Of a stretch of 64,000 nucleotides of DNA, positions 1 through 8,525 are shown one piece after another. The notes below the pieces were generated by a model. The model made no database searches and was not told the DNA's origin. It saw only the letters and a list, made by a program, of their open reading frames with translations. This stretch comes from an uncultured Nocardioidaceae bacterium (GTDB taxonomy: Bacteria; Actinomycetota; Actinomycetes; Propionibacteriales; Nocardioidaceae): contig CADCUJ010000059.1 in assembly GCA_902805855.1 (NCBI GenBank), positions 23,546-87,545 on the forward strand, given 5' to 3'. A program made the position numbers and the translations under genes. The number at the start of each line of letters is the position of its first letter. The first letter of the stretch is position 1.

Positions 1-1
1 G

Positions 2-121
2 GAGGTCGCACAGTGGCGCGCCCGGCGCGAGGAGCGCCGCCGACGACAGCGGGAGCAGGTTGCCGCTGCCGGCGTCACGGACGATCGGACCCGACGACGC
101 CGGCGCTGGTGGCGGCGGTGA
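2..121 (+). CDS. C-terminal fragment of an unidentified gene (cut by window edge)
   Basis: The frame starting at base 2 is open from the window edge and closes with TGA at 119-121, leaving 39 residues. The tail is rich in Arg, Gln and Trp and uses G or C at almost every third position, like the genuine genes here. No domain can be recognised. It would converge on hutU, with 34 bases between the two stop codons. It could be a chance open frame in GC-rich DNA, so this is a tentative call. Confidence 0.35.
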   Translation, partial: EVAQWRARREERRRRQREQVAAAGVTDDRTRRRRRWWRR

Positions 122-155
122 CGGATGTCTGCCCAGTGCCGCTACGGCGAGCACG

Positions 156-1805
156 TCAGCTCTCGCGCATCGGGATCCGGACCCCGCGCTGCGATGCCAC
201 GTCGACCGCTTGGTCGTAGCCGGCGTCCACATGGCGCAGGACACCCGTCGCCGGGTCGTTGGTGAGCACCCGCTCGATCTTCTGTCCTGCGAGATCGCTC
301 CCGTCGGCGACGCAGACCTGGCCCGCGTGGATCGACCGGCCGATCCCGACACCGCCCCCGTGGTGGATGGAGACCCAGGACGCGCCCGACGCCGTGTTCA
401 CCAGCGCGTTCAGCAGCGGCCAGTCCGCAATCGCGTCTGAGCCGTCGAGCATCGCCTCGGTCTCCCGGTACGGCGAGGCGACCGACCCACAGTCCAGATG
501 GTCCCGACCGATCACGATCGGGGCCTTGAGCTCACCCGATGCCACCATCTCGTTGAACCGCAAACCTGCTCTGTGCCGCTGGCCGTACCCGAGCCAGCAG
601 ATCCGCGCCGGAAGGCCCTGGAAGTGCACCCGCTCCCCGGCCATCGTGATCCACCTGCGCAGCCGCTCCTCGTCCGGGAAGAGATCCAGGACCGCCCGGT
701 CGGTGGCCGCGATGTCGGCGGGGTCACCGGACAGCGCCGCCCAGCGGAAGGGTCCCTTGCCCTGGCAGAAGAGCGGGCGGATGTAGGCGGGGACGAAGCC
801 AGGGAAGTCGAAGGCACGCGCGTAGCCGCCCTTGCGCGCCTCGTCGCGGATGGAGTTGCCGTAGTCGAAGACCTCGGCACCCGCATCGGCGAACCCGACC
901 ATCGCCTCCACGTGCCGCGCCATCGACTCGCGTGCCTGCCCGGTGAACCCCGCAGGATCCTTCTCGCGGGCCGCTGACCAGTCCTCGAACGCGACACCCG
1001 CCGGCAGGTAGTACAGCGGGTCGTGCGCGGAGGTCTGGTCGGTGACGATGTCGATCGGGGCACCGCGCTCCAGTGCCTCGGGCACCATCTGCGCCGCGTT
1101 GCCCTGCACCCCGATCGAGAGCGGGCGACGCTCGTCTCGTGCCCGCACCGCGAGCTGCAGGGCCTCGTCCAGCGAGTCGGCTCGCACATCGAGGTAGCGG
1201 TGCTCGGTCCTGCGGGCGATCCTGGCCGGGTCACACTCGATGCAGATCGCTACGCCGTCGTTCATCGTCACCGCCAACGGCTGGGCGCCTCCCATGCCAC
1301 CGAGCCCAGCGGTGAGCGTGATCGTCCCCGCCAGCGTTCCGGAGAAGCGCTGGTCGGCCACCGCTGCGAAGGTCTCGAAGGTCCCCTGCAGGATCCCCTG
1401 CGTGCCGATGTAGATCCAGGAGCCGGCCGTCATCTGCCCGTACATCGTCAGCCCGAGATCCTCGAGCCGGCGGAACTCCTCCCAGCTCGCCCAGTCGCCG
1501 ACGAGGTTCGAGTTCGCGATCAGCACCCGCGGGGCCCACTCGTGGGTGCGCAGCACACCCACCGGGCGCCCCGACTGGACCAGCAACGTCTCGTCGTCGG
1601 CCAGGGTCGTCAGCACGCGGACGATCGCGTCGTAGCTGGCCCAGTCCCGCGCGGCCTTGCCGGTGCCTCCGTACACCACCAGGTCCTCGGGACGCTCTGC
1701 GTTCTCCGGGTCGAGGTTGTTCATCAGCATCCGCAGCGGCGCCTCGGTCTGCCAGCTGCGTGCCGTCAGCTCCGTGCCCCGCGCCGCCCGCACCTCGTGC
1801 CTCAT
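156..1805 (-). CDS. hutU: Urocanate hydratase (urocanase)
   Basis: This cytoplasmic enzyme converts urocanate to 4-imidazolone-5-propionate using tightly bound NAD+, the second step of histidine degradation. The 549-residue length is normal for the family. An N-terminal [11 protein letters not shown] segment, the glycine-rich [13 protein letters not shown]-binding stretch in the middle and ICWLGYGQR near residue 410 are all family hallmarks. Its ATG overlaps the stop of hutH as ATGA and an AGGAGAG ribosome site lies inside hutH, so the two are almost certainly translationally coupled. No hutI or later pathway gene is visible downstream on this strand before the window edge. Confidence 0.97.
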   Translation of the reverse strand: MRHEVRAARGTELTARSWQTEAPLRMLMNNLDPENAERPEDLVVYGGTGKAARDWASYDAIVRVLTTLADDETLLVQSGRPVGVLRTHEWAPRVLIANSNLVGDWASWEEFRRLEDLGLTMYGQMTAGSWIYIGTQGILQGTFETFAAVADQRFSGTLAGTITLTAGLGGMGGAQPLAVTMNDGVAICIECDPARIARRTEHRYLDVRADSLDEALQLAVRARDERRPLSIGVQGNAAQMVPEALERGAPIDIVTDQTSAHDPLYYLPAGVAFEDWSAAREKDPAGFTGQARESMARHVEAMVGFADAGAEVFDYGNSIRDEARKGGYARAFDFPGFVPAYIRPLFCQGKGPFRWAALSGDPADIAATDRAVLDLFPDEERLRRWITMAGERVHFQGLPARICWLGYGQRHRAGLRFNEMVASGELKAPIVIGRDHLDCGSVASPYRETEAMLDGSDAIADWPLLNALVNTASGASWVSIHHGGGVGIGRSIHAGQVCVADGSDLAGQKIERVLTNDPATGVLRHVDAGYDQAVDVASQRGVRIPMRES

Positions 1806-3340
1806 GCCAGCTCTCCTATCGCATCCTCGACCGCGGCCGCCACTGCCCCGGCGCGCACCAGGGTGACGCTGTGCTCGATCTCGGGGGCCAGGTGCCGGTC
1901 GGGGCCGGGGCCGGGCACCGACTCCCGGAGCAGGTCACGCACCGCACCCGTGGCAGGCGACGGCCCCAGCGGGGCCCGCAGGTCGAGGGCCCGGGCAGCG
2001 GTGAGGATCTCGATCGCGATGACCCGGGTGAGCCCGTCCACGGCACGGCGCAGCTTGCGCCCGGCCGACCAGCCCATCGAGACGTGGTCCTCCTGCATCG
2101 CGCTGGAGGGGATCGAGTCAACGCTGGCCGGCGCGGCCAGTCGCTTCATCTCCGAGACGATCGCGGCTGCGGTGTACTGCGCGATCATGTGCCCGGAGTC
2201 CACGCCGGGATCCCCGGCCAGGAACGGCGGCAAGCCATGGCTGCGAGCCTTGTCCAGGAACCGGTCTGTGCGGCGCTCGGACATCGCGGCGACGTCGGCG
2301 GCCGCCACGGCCAGGAAGTCGAGCACGTAGCCGACCGGCGCGCCGTGGAAGTTGCCGTTCGACTCGACGCTGCCGTCGTCGAGGACCACCGGGTTGTCGA
2401 TCGCGGAGGCAAGCTCGCGGGAGGCGACCGTGGCTGCATGGTCGACGGTGTCCCGGGCGGCCCCGTGCACCTGTGGGGCGCACCGCAACGAGTACGCGTC
2501 CTGCACCCGGTGACACCCCGGACCGCGGTGGCTGGCCATCACCGCCGAGTCCGCGAGGACGCGGGTCAGGTTCTCCGCCGAGGCGGCCTGTCCCGGATGG
2601 GGACGCAGCGCCTGCAGCTCGGCGGCGAAGACGCGGTCGGTGCCGAGCTGGGCCTCCACCGACATGGCTGCCGCGATGTCTGCCGTCTTCAGCAGGCTGC
2701 GAAGGTCGGTGATCGCCAGGACGAGCATCCCGAGCATGCCGTCGGTGCCGTTGATGAGAGCGAGCCCCTCCTTGGCCTCCAGCTCGACCGGCTCCACGCC
2801 CGCATCGCGCAGTGCCTCGGCAGCCGGGCGCCGTACCCCCTCCTCGTCTCGCACGAACCCCTCACCCATCAGCGCCAGCGCGCAGTGGGAGAGCGGGGCG
2901 AGGTCGCCCGAGCAGCCGAGCGATCCGTGCTCCGGCACCTCGGGCGTGATCCCGTGGCTGAGCAGGGAGGCCATCGTCTGCGCGGTCTGAAGCCGGATCC
3001 CGGTGTGGCCGGTCGCCAGGGTGGACAGCCGCAGCAGCATCAGGGCGCGCACCACCTCGCGCTCCACCTCTGGGCCGTTGCCCGCTGCGTGCGACCGCAC
3101 CAGCGACTTCTGCAGCTGCGCCCGCATGCCGGGTGGGATGTGCCGGGTGGCCAGCGCGCCGAAGCCGGTGGAGATGCCGTACGCCGGGGTGCGGGCCGCC
3201 GCGAGCTCCTCGACGCTCTTGCGGGCCCGCCCGATCGCGGTGACCGCCTCGTCGCTCAGCCGCGCGCCCGCGTCGCCCCTGGCGACGGCGAGGACGTCGG
3301 CGAAGGAGAGCGGACCCACACCGACCGTGACCACTGCCAT
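1802..3340 (-). CDS. hutH: Histidine ammonia-lyase
   Basis: This enzyme removes ammonia from L-histidine to give urocanate, the first step of histidine use. At 512 residues it is full length. The MIO cofactor forms autocatalytically from a Xaa-Ser-Gly triad; here the motif is [13 protein letters not shown], so the triad is Cys-Ser-Gly rather than the commoner Ala-Ser-Gly. The [13 protein letters not shown] stretch near residue 415 is also typical. The ORF track runs this frame on to 5872, but everything upstream of about 3349 is antisense to the next gene and should be discarded. Two ATGs three codons apart (3349 and 3340) are possible starts; neither has a strong ribosome site. It is the first gene of the hutHU operon. 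Confidence 0.95.
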   Translation of the reverse strand: MAVVTVGVGPLSFADVLAVARGDAGARLSDEAVTAIGRARKSVEELAAARTPAYGISTGFGALATRHIPPGMRAQLQKSLVRSHAAGNGPEVEREVVRALMLLRLSTLATGHTGIRLQTAQTMASLLSHGITPEVPEHGSLGCSGDLAPLSHCALALMGEGFVRDEEGVRRPAAEALRDAGVEPVELEAKEGLALINGTDGMLGMLVLAITDLRSLLKTADIAAAMSVEAQLGTDRVFAAELQALRPHPGQAASAENLTRVLADSAVMASHRGPGCHRVQDAYSLRCAPQVHGAARDTVDHAATVASRELASAIDNPVVLDDGSVESNGNFHGAPVGYVLDFLAVAAADVAAMSERRTDRFLDKARSHGLPPFLAGDPGVDSGHMIAQYTAAAIVSEMKRLAAPASVDSIPSSAMQEDHVSMGWSAGRKLRRAVDGLTRVIAIEILTAARALDLRAPLGPSPATGAVRDLLRESVPGPGPDRHLAPEIEHSVTLVRAGAVAAAVEDAIGELA

Positions 3341-3386
3341 GGGGTCCATTCCACTGCACGGCGCCCCTGCCGACCACCCCGGTCCG

Positions 3387-3512
3387 TTGAGATTGGCCCC
3401 GTGCCGGTCGAGATTGGCCCCGTGCCGGTCGAGATTGGCCCCGTGCCGGTTGAGATGGGGCCCGTGCGGGTTGAGATCGGGCCCGTGCCGGTTGAGATCG
3501 GCCTCCCGCCGG
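3387..3512 (+). repeat. Six tandem 21-bp repeats in the hutH/etfD divergent intergenic region
   Basis: Six head-to-tail units start at 3387, 3408, 3429, 3450, 3471 and 3492. The consensus is close to TTGAGATYGGSCCCGTGCCGG; the sixth unit has diverged at its end. The period is exactly 21 bases, two turns of B-DNA, and each unit centres on a GGCCCC or GGGCCC core. There are no spacers, so this is not a CRISPR array. The array lies 46 bases from the hutH start and 86 bases from the etfD-like start. The same unit recurs, inverted, at 23604-23700. Confidence 0.95.
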
Positions 3513-3598
3513 ACCGGGGCCCCACGTCCCGTATTCTCGGGCCTGCCCTGCTGCCACGGACAGCGCCGCCGAGCTCGCAACCGAGTTGGAGTGACTGA

Positions 3599-5905
3599 AT
3601 GGCTCTCGTGTTGGTCCTGGGCCTGGCGATGACCGCCATCGCCCTGCCGATCGCGGTGCGGCGGATCCACTGGTTGTACCGCCTGATCTCCAGCGGGCAG
3701 CCGGCACCGGGCCGGGTCGAGCACGTGCGGCAGCGGGCCGGTGACGCGCTCCGGGCCCAGCTGAGCGAGGTCCTCGGCCAGAAGAAGCTCCTCAAGTGGA
3801 CGGTCCCGGGGGCCGCTCACTTCTTCGTGTTCTGGGCTTTCTTGATCTTGGGCTCGGTCTACCTGGAGGCGTACGGCGCCTTGTTCGACCGTGACTTCCA
3901 CATCCCCCTGGTCGGCACCTGGCCGGTCCTGGGATTCGCGCAGGACTTCATCGCACTGATGGCGTTCGCGGGCATCGTCACGTTCGCGGTGATCCGGTTG
4001 AGGAACTCTCCGCAGCGGCTCGGCCGCTGGTCGCGCTTCAAGGGCTCCCACACCAGCGGCGCCTGGCTGATCTTGTTGATGATCTTCAACGTGCTCTGGT
4101 CGATGTTCCTGTTCCGGGGCGCGGCGGTGAACACCGGCGCGTTCCCGTACGAGAGCGGGGCCTTCATCTCCGAGGCGGTCGGAAGCCTGCTCGCCCCGCT
4201 GGGCACGGAGGCGAACGAGGTGCTCGAGAGCGTCGGTCTGCTGATCCACATCGCAGTGATGCTCACCTTCTTGATCATCGTCCTCAACTCCAAGCACCTG
4301 CACATCTTCGTCGCTCCGCTGAACGTGCTGTTCGGCCGACGACCCAAGGCCCTCGGCGCCGCCTTGCCGATGATGAGCAAGGGCGAGCCCATCGACTTCG
4401 AGAACATCGAGGAGCTCGACGAGGACACCGCGTTCGGCATCGGCAGAGTCGAGGACTTCACCTGGAAGGGCATGCTCGACTTCACCACCTGCACCGAGTG
4501 CGGGCGGTGCCAGTCGCAGTGTCCGGCATGGAACACCGAGAAGCCGCTGTCGCCGAAGATGCTGATCACCGAGCTCCGTGACCATGCGTTCGCCAAGGCG
4601 CCGTACATGCTCGCCTCCGACGAGGAGCGGCAATCGCTGCCCGACGCGGTGAAGGCAGAGGCAGAGCGGGAGCTGGTCGGAGTCACCGAGGGCGACCCGA
4701 CGATGCCGTCGGGTGGCGCGGTGATCGACCCCGACGTGCTGTGGTCCTGTACGTCGTGTGGTGCCTGCGTGGAGCAGTGCCCGGTCGACATCGAGCACCT
4801 CGACCACATCATGGACATGCGCCGCTACCAGGTGCTCGTCGAGTCGAGCTTCCCCAGCGAGCTGAACCAGCTGTTCAAGGGGATGGAGAACAAGGGCAAC
4901 CCCTGGAACATGTCGCCCAAGGCAAGGATGGACTGGGCGAAGGACCTCGACTTCGAGGTGAAGCAGGTCGGCAGCGACGTCGACTCGCTTGCCGAGGTGG
5001 AGTGGTTGTTCTGGGTAGGCTGCGCCGGCGCCTACGAGGACCGAGCGAAGAAGACGACCCGGGCCGTGGCCGAGTTGCTGCACCTCGCCGGGGTCGACTT
5101 CGCCGTCCTCGGCAATGGTGAGACCTGCACCGGCGACCCGGCCCGACGGTCCGGGAACGAGTTCGTCTTCCAGCAGCTGGCGCTGCAGAACGCCGAGGTA
5201 CTCAAGGAGAGTGCGGCGAAGAAGGTCGTCGCCACCTGCGCGCACTGCTTCAACACGCTGAAGAACGAGTACTCCCAGCTCGGCGTCGAGCTCGAGGTGG
5301 TCCATCACACCCAGCTGCTGAACCGGCTGGTGCGCGAGGGCCGGCTCACGCCGGTGGCTGCCAACGGTGCCGGCTCCCCGAACGGTGGCAGGTCGATCAC
5401 CTACCACGACCCGTGCTACCTCGGCCGGCACAACGAGGTCTACTCGCCCCCGCGCGAGCTGCTCAACGTGGTGCCGGGTGCAGAGCTGAAGGAGATGCCG
5501 CGCAACAGCGAGCGTTCCTTCTGCTGTGGTGCCGGCGGCGCTCGGATGTGGATGGAGGAGAAGCTCGGCGAGCGGATCAACCTCAATCGCACCAACGAGG
5601 CAGTCGAGACCGGTGCGGACCAGATCGCCACCGGATGTCCCTTCTGCCGGGTGATGCTTGCCGACGGGCTGACGGCGAAGCAGGCCGACGGCTCCGCGCG
5701 CGAGGAGGTCGAGGTGCTCGATGTGGCGCAGCTGCTGCTTGCCTCGGTCAAGCGAGACGAGGCTGTGGCCGACCCGGACGCGACCAAGGCCGAGCCGCAA
5801 CCCGGTGACCAGACCCAGAGCACGGACACCGTGACCGCGACCCAAGACGTCGGTCCGGACGCTGCGGCGCACGAGACTCCTGACCCCACCGACGAACGTC
5901 GATGA
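3599..5905 (+). CDS. etfD: (Fe-S)-binding membrane oxidoreductase, EtfD-like (Rv0338c family)
   Basis: This 768-residue protein has four to five N-terminal membrane segments (first about 1-20, others between 70 and 240) resembling a NarI-type domain. Two 4Fe-4S motifs follow, CTECGRCQSQCP near residue 298 and CTSCGACVEQCP near 383. The C-terminal half carries two heterodisulfide-reductase CCG-type regions, with CAHCF near 546 and CCGAGGARMW near 641. In Mycobacterium tuberculosis the homologue Rv0338c (EtfD) passes electrons from acyl-CoA dehydrogenases via ETF to the membrane quinone pool; that role is inferred here. The ATG at 3599 has GGAG seven bases upstream. A TATTCT at 3532 could be its -10 box. 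The last 50 residues are an acidic, disordered-looking tail. Confidence 0.9.
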   Translation: MALVLVLGLAMTAIALPIAVRRIHWLYRLISSGQPAPGRVEHVRQRAGDALRAQLSEVLGQKKLLKWTVPGAAHFFVFWAFLILGSVYLEAYGALFDRDFHIPLVGTWPVLGFAQDFIALMAFAGIVTFAVIRLRNSPQRLGRWSRFKGSHTSGAWLILLMIFNVLWSMFLFRGAAVNTGAFPYESGAFISEAVGSLLAPLGTEANEVLESVGLLIHIAVMLTFLIIVLNSKHLHIFVAPLNVLFGRRPKALGAALPMMSKGEPIDFENIEELDEDTAFGIGRVEDFTWKGMLDFTTCTECGRCQSQCPAWNTEKPLSPKMLITELRDHAFAKAPYMLASDEERQSLPDAVKAEAERELVGVTEGDPTMPSGGAVIDPDVLWSCTSCGACVEQCPVDIEHLDHIMDMRRYQVLVESSFPSELNQLFKGMENKGNPWNMSPKARMDWAKDLDFEVKQVGSDVDSLAEVEWLFWVGCAGAYEDRAKKTTRAVAELLHLAGVDFAVLGNGETCTGDPARRSGNEFVFQQLALQNAEVLKESAAKKVVATCAHCFNTLKNEYSQLGVELEVVHHTQLLNRLVREGRLTPVAANGAGSPNGGRSITYHDPCYLGRHNEVYSPPRELLNVVPGAELKEMPRNSERSFCCGAGGARMWMEEKLGERINLNRTNEAVETGADQIATGCPFCRVMLADGLTAKQADGSAREEVEVLDVAQLLLASVKRDEAVADPDATKAEPQPGDQTQSTDTVTATQDVGPDAAAHETPDPTDERR

Positions 5906-5976
5906 GGAGCGCGACGCTCTAGCGCTGCCGGGAGGCGGCAGGCTCAGAGCACCCGACGACAGCGACGACGGCTGAG

Positions 5977-6027
5977 TGACATCAGCGACATCAGAAGTGG
6001 TGTTGACATGATGTCATTGTGATGTCA
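5977..6027 (+). promoter_or_regulatory. Cluster of TGACATCA/TGATGTCA elements before the RHH gene (candidate autoregulatory operator)
   Basis: TGACATCA (5977) and CGACATCA (5986) are followed by the perfect 13-base palindrome TGACATGATGTCA (6004-6016) and another TGATGTCA (6020-6027). The two right-hand copies are 11 bases apart, one helical turn; the two left-hand copies are 9 apart and in the opposite orientation. The cluster ends three bases before the start codon of a ribbon-helix-helix protein, a family that usually binds short palindromes in its own promoter. A TTGACA hexamer at 6003 overlaps the palindrome. Confidence 0.7.
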
Positions 6028-6029
6028 GA

Positions 6030-6623
6030 GTGATGCGCATGGACATCACGCCGTACGTGGACAGCCTGCGCCACGACCTCATCGCGGCCGCGGAGGCCGG
6101 CGGCCCGCAGGCCCGGGAATGGGCCGAACGGCTCACCCTGGCCCTCGACCCCGCCGTCCGGCTCGCCGTGATGGACGCGCTGTCCCAGGCGGCCGCCGAG
6201 ATCACCAGTGAGCTCCCCACCGGATCTGTCGACGTGCGACTGCGTGGTCGCGAACCCCGCTTCGTCATCGACGTACCAGCGCTGCCACCCCCCACTCCTC
6301 CGGGACCGCCGGGGGCGGCCATTGCGCCGGCGTCTCCACCGACGTCTTCGGGGGCGGCTCCGGGGGCGGAGGACGACGCCGAGGAGGACGACGCCACCGC
6401 CCGCATCACGCTGCGGATCCCGGAGTCGCTGAAGACCCGGGCCGAGGAGATGGCCGCCAGGAGCGGCCGCTCGCTGAACACCTGGATCGTCAACGCCGTG
6501 CGCAACGCGACCCGCGAGCGTGCGGTCGAGGTCGACATCGACCTGTCCAGCCTTCCGTTCTTCGACGAAGGACGCCGTGGACCGCGACGCCCAGGCAGCC
6601 GACGGATGAGTGGCTGGGTCTAG
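6030..6623 (+). CDS. Ribbon-helix-helix (Arc/HicB-like) DNA-binding protein with N-terminal extension
   Basis: This 197-residue protein has a helical N-terminal region (about 1-85), a Pro/Gly-rich acidic linker (about 85-125) and a C-terminal segment, ITLRIPESLKTRAEEMAA followed by SGRSLNTWIVNAV, that fits the beta-alpha-alpha ribbon-helix-helix fold of CopG/Arc/HicB antitoxin-type repressors. No HicA-type toxin is adjacent. It is followed after 74 bases by a DUF4097 gene, a pairing common in actinobacteria. The annotated start is GTG 6030; ATG 6033 and ATG 6039 are alternatives in the same frame and the ribosome site is weak. The palindromes directly upstream suggest autoregulation. Confidence 0.8.
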   Translation: MMRMDITPYVDSLRHDLIAAAEAGGPQAREWAERLTLALDPAVRLAVMDALSQAAAEITSELPTGSVDVRLRGREPRFVIDVPALPPPTPPGPPGAAIAPASPPTSSGAAPGAEDDAEEDDATARITLRIPESLKTRAEEMAARSGRSLNTWIVNAVRNATRERAVEVDIDLSSLPFFDEGRRGPRRPGSRRMSGWV

Positions 6624-6697
6624 CCCCGACCCCCGACAACACCCACCTCACGGACCGGAGCCTCCGGCCCGGTGGCCGAGCACACCCTGGAGGAAGC

Positions 6698-7528
6698 ATG
6701 GAACGCACGTTCAACACTGCCGAACCGATCTCGCTCCACGTCGAGATCCACAGCGGGGATCTCCACGTCGACGCGCGAGAAGACATCGGCGAGACCAGGA
6801 TCAGCGTCGATGGACGCCGAGCTGAGGAGGCGACCGTCGAGCAGCGGGGCAACCAGATCGTGGTCTTCGCACCGCCCGCCCGGTCCGGCTTCTTCTCCAC
6901 CGGTGGTGGCAGTGAGCTCACCGTCACCGCCAGCGTGCCCCGCGACACTGAGCTGTCCACCAAGCTCGGGTCCGCAGACCTGGTGGCGGCCGGCCGGCTG
7001 GGAAGCGCGAGGCTGCGGTCGGGGTCCGGTGACCTCCGGGTGGACGAGCTAGGCAGCGACGCCGTCCTGGAGACCGGATCCGGCGACATCAGCGTCGAGG
7101 CCGCGTGCGCCGACGTACGGATCAAGTCCGGCTCCGGCGACGTCGACATCCGCCGGCTGGTCGCCGGTGGGTCGATCTCCACCGGCTCCGGCGACGTGGT
7201 GCTGGGCACCAGCGGAAGTCCGGCATTGGTGAAGTCCGGGTCCGGGAGCGTTCGGGTCGAGGAAGCACACTCCGACCTCACCCTCAGCACGGCGTCCGGC
7301 GACGTCTCCGTCCATCAGATCCGCAGGGGCGCCCTACGTGTCAAGGCGGTCTCCGGCGACGTGAGCGTGGGTGTCCCGTCCGGCATCCCGGTGTGGACCG
7401 ACATCAGCTGCGTCAGCGGCCGGGTGTCCTCCGATCTCGACGGGGCCGGGGAGCCGGGCGAGGGTCAGGACTTCGTCGAGATCCGAGCCACGACCGTCAG
7501 CGGCGACATCGCCTTGGAGCAACGATGA
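6698..7528 (+). CDS. DUF4097 family beta-repeat protein
   Basis: This 276-residue protein has no signal peptide or membrane segment. From about residue 85 it consists of repeated short strands marked by SGSGDV/SGDISV motifs spaced about 20 residues apart, the pattern of DUF4097 (putative adhesin) right-handed beta-helix proteins. A GGAGG ribosome site sits a few bases before the ATG. It lies in the presumed operon with the upstream ribbon-helix-helix gene and overlaps the next small ORF by ATGA. The molecular function of the family is not established, and an adhesin role looks doubtful for a protein with no export signal. Confidence 0.85.
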   Translation: MERTFNTAEPISLHVEIHSGDLHVDAREDIGETRISVDGRRAEEATVEQRGNQIVVFAPPARSGFFSTGGGSELTVTASVPRDTELSTKLGSADLVAAGRLGSARLRSGSGDLRVDELGSDAVLETGSGDISVEAACADVRIKSGSGDVDIRRLVAGGSISTGSGDVVLGTSGSPALVKSGSGSVRVEEAHSDLTLSTASGDVSVHQIRRGALRVKAVSGDVSVGVPSGIPVWTDISCVSGRVSSDLDGAGEPGEGQDFVEIRATTVSGDIALEQR

Positions 7529-7701
7529 GAACCGAACCGAGAGGGACCACGATGTCCGAGTACGGCCGCCTTGCCGAGCTGAAGATCAACGAACGCATCG
7601 CCGAGGCCAGCCGGTCACGGGCCGGGGGTCGCCAGAGCCGCTCCGGACGGCATCTGCTCGCCCGTCGGCTGCACGACCTCGCCGACCGCCTCGACGTATG
7701 A
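7525..7701 (+). CDS. Small basic conserved-type protein downstream of DUF4097
   Basis: A 58-residue ORF whose ATG overlaps the DUF4097 stop as ATGA, suggesting translational coupling. A second in-frame ATG at 7552 has its own GAGGG ribosome site and would give 49 residues. The product is basic and helical (ELKINERIAEA, then an Arg/Ser-rich stretch and RLHDLADRL). Third positions are mostly G or C. I do not recognise the family. Its context suggests a partner or accessory of the RHH/DUF4097 unit. Confidence 0.6.
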   Translation: MRTEPRGTTMSEYGRLAELKINERIAEASRSRAGGRQSRSGRHLLARRLHDLADRLDV

Positions 7702-7708
7702 GGTGTCC

Positions 7709-7741
7709 GGTCGTCGGCGGGTCGTCGGCCGGTCGTCGGGC
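7709..7741 (+). repeat. Three 11-bp direct repeats (GGTCGTCGGSS)
   Basis: Units begin at 7709, 7720 and 7731 with the form GGTCGTCGGCG, GGTCGTCGGCC and GGTCGTCGGGC. The run fills the short gap between the converging small ORF and dcd. It can partly fold on itself through GGCC segments. It may be a simple sequence expansion with no function. Confidence 0.75.
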
Positions 7742-7745
7742 CGGC

Positions 7746-8321
7746 TCAGATCGGCGTGCGGTGGAAGCTGCGATGCGAGCGCGACGGGGTCGGGCCGCGC
7801 TGGCCCTGGTAGCGCGAGCCGTACTTCTCCGAGCCGTACGGGTGCTCCGAGGGCGAGGACAGCCGGAAGAAGCACATCTGGCCGATCTTCATCCCGGGCC
7901 AGAGCTTGATCGGCAGTGTCGCCACGTTGGACAGCTCCAGCGTCACGTGCCCGGAGAAGCCGGGGTCGATGAAGCCCGCGGTGGAGTGGGTCAGCAGCCC
8001 GAGCCGCCCCAGCGACGACTTCCCCTCGAGGCGGGCCGCGACATCGTCGGGCAAGGTGACCACCTCGTACGTCGAGCCGAGCACGAACTCCCCGGGGTGC
8101 AAGATGAACGGCTCGTCACCGTCCGGCTCGACCAACCTGGTCAGGTCAGGCTGGTCCGCAGCAGGGTCGATGTGCGGGTAGCGGTGATTCTCGAACACCC
8201 GGAAGAACCGGTCGAGGCGTACGTCGATGCTCGACGGCTGCACCATCGCCTCGTCGAACGGCTCTACGGCAACCCGCTCGGCTTCGATCTCAGATCGGAT
8301 GTCACGGTCGGAGAGCAGCAC
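7746..8321 (-). CDS. dcd: dCTP deaminase, dUMP-forming (bifunctional)
   Basis: This enzyme of pyrimidine deoxynucleotide supply deaminates dCTP; the actinobacterial form also cleaves the product to dUMP, so one trimeric enzyme replaces dCTP deaminase plus dUTPase. The 191-residue length matches the M. tuberculosis enzyme (190). The active-site stretch [11 protein letters not shown] falls at 112-122, placing His112 and Ala115 where the bifunctional enzymes have them, and the C-terminal lid [12 protein letters not shown] is present. The start is GTG at 8321. TAGGTT lies exactly six bases upstream, so the mRNA is probably leaderless. Confidence 0.96.
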   Translation of the reverse strand: MLLSDRDIRSEIEAERVAVEPFDEAMVQPSSIDVRLDRFFRVFENHRYPHIDPAADQPDLTRLVEPDGDEPFILHPGEFVLGSTYEVVTLPDDVAARLEGKSSLGRLGLLTHSTAGFIDPGFSGHVTLELSNVATLPIKLWPGMKIGQMCFFRLSSPSEHPYGSEKYGSRYQGQRGPTPSRSHRSFHRTPI

Positions 8322-8387
8322 AGAGGAAACCTACCGGCTATGATCCCAGCGAAGCGGCCGGGGCAAGCGCGACCCGGCCACCAGCTC

Positions 8388-8461
8388 GCGGATGTAGTTC
8401 AATGGCAGAACATCAGCTTCCCAAGCTGAACATGCGGGTTCGATTCCCGTCATCCGCTCCA
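8388..8461 (+). tRNA. tRNA-Gly, anticodon CCC
   Basis: The acceptor stem GCGGATG (8388) pairs with CATCCGC, and the 3' CCA is encoded (8459-8461). The D arm has GTTC/GAAC, and the anticodon stem TCAGC/GCTGA closes a TTCCCAA loop, giving anticodon CCC that reads GGG. The T arm has CGGGT-TCGATTC-CCG. The total is 74 bases with CCA. A strong hairpin follows at 8478. Confidence 0.96.
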
Positions 8462-8477
8462 CGCCTGACAGGCGCGA

Positions 8478-8507
8478 GGGCGGCGTCACCGCAGTGGTGC
8501 GCCGCCC
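8478..8507 (+). terminator. Hairpin terminator after tRNA-Gly (possibly bidirectional)
   Basis: GGGCGGCG at 8478-8485 pairs with CGCCGCCC at 8500-8507, and the loop adds a further CACC/GGTG pairing around GCAGT, giving a nearly continuous 12-bp stem. There is no long U tract (TATCG follows). It sits between the 3' end of the plus-strand tRNA and the 3' end of the minus-strand DUF3618 gene, so it may end both transcripts. Confidence 0.65.
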
Positions 8508-8525
8508 TATCGCGTCCTACTGGGA

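Noticed and set aside
3387-3512. Possible CRISPR array
   Set aside because: The units are contiguous with no spacers and no cas genes are in the window.
3370-3530. Heptapeptide repeats (VEIGPVP / NRHGAxL types) in predicted proteins
   Set aside because: They are simply the 21-bp intergenic repeat read through in phase with seven codons. No credible gene covers it in any frame.
3350-5872. An 842-residue open extension of the hutH frame on the minus strand
   Set aside because: It lies entirely antisense to the etfD-like gene, which has unmistakable Fe-S motifs and a good ribosome site. Long antisense open frames are expected at this GC content, and the translation shows no domain.
6030-7701. 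HicAB-type toxin-antitoxin system
   Set aside because: The RHH protein is HicB/CopG-like only in its DNA-binding domain, and no HicA-type or other toxin gene is adjacent. The partner is a DUF4097 protein.
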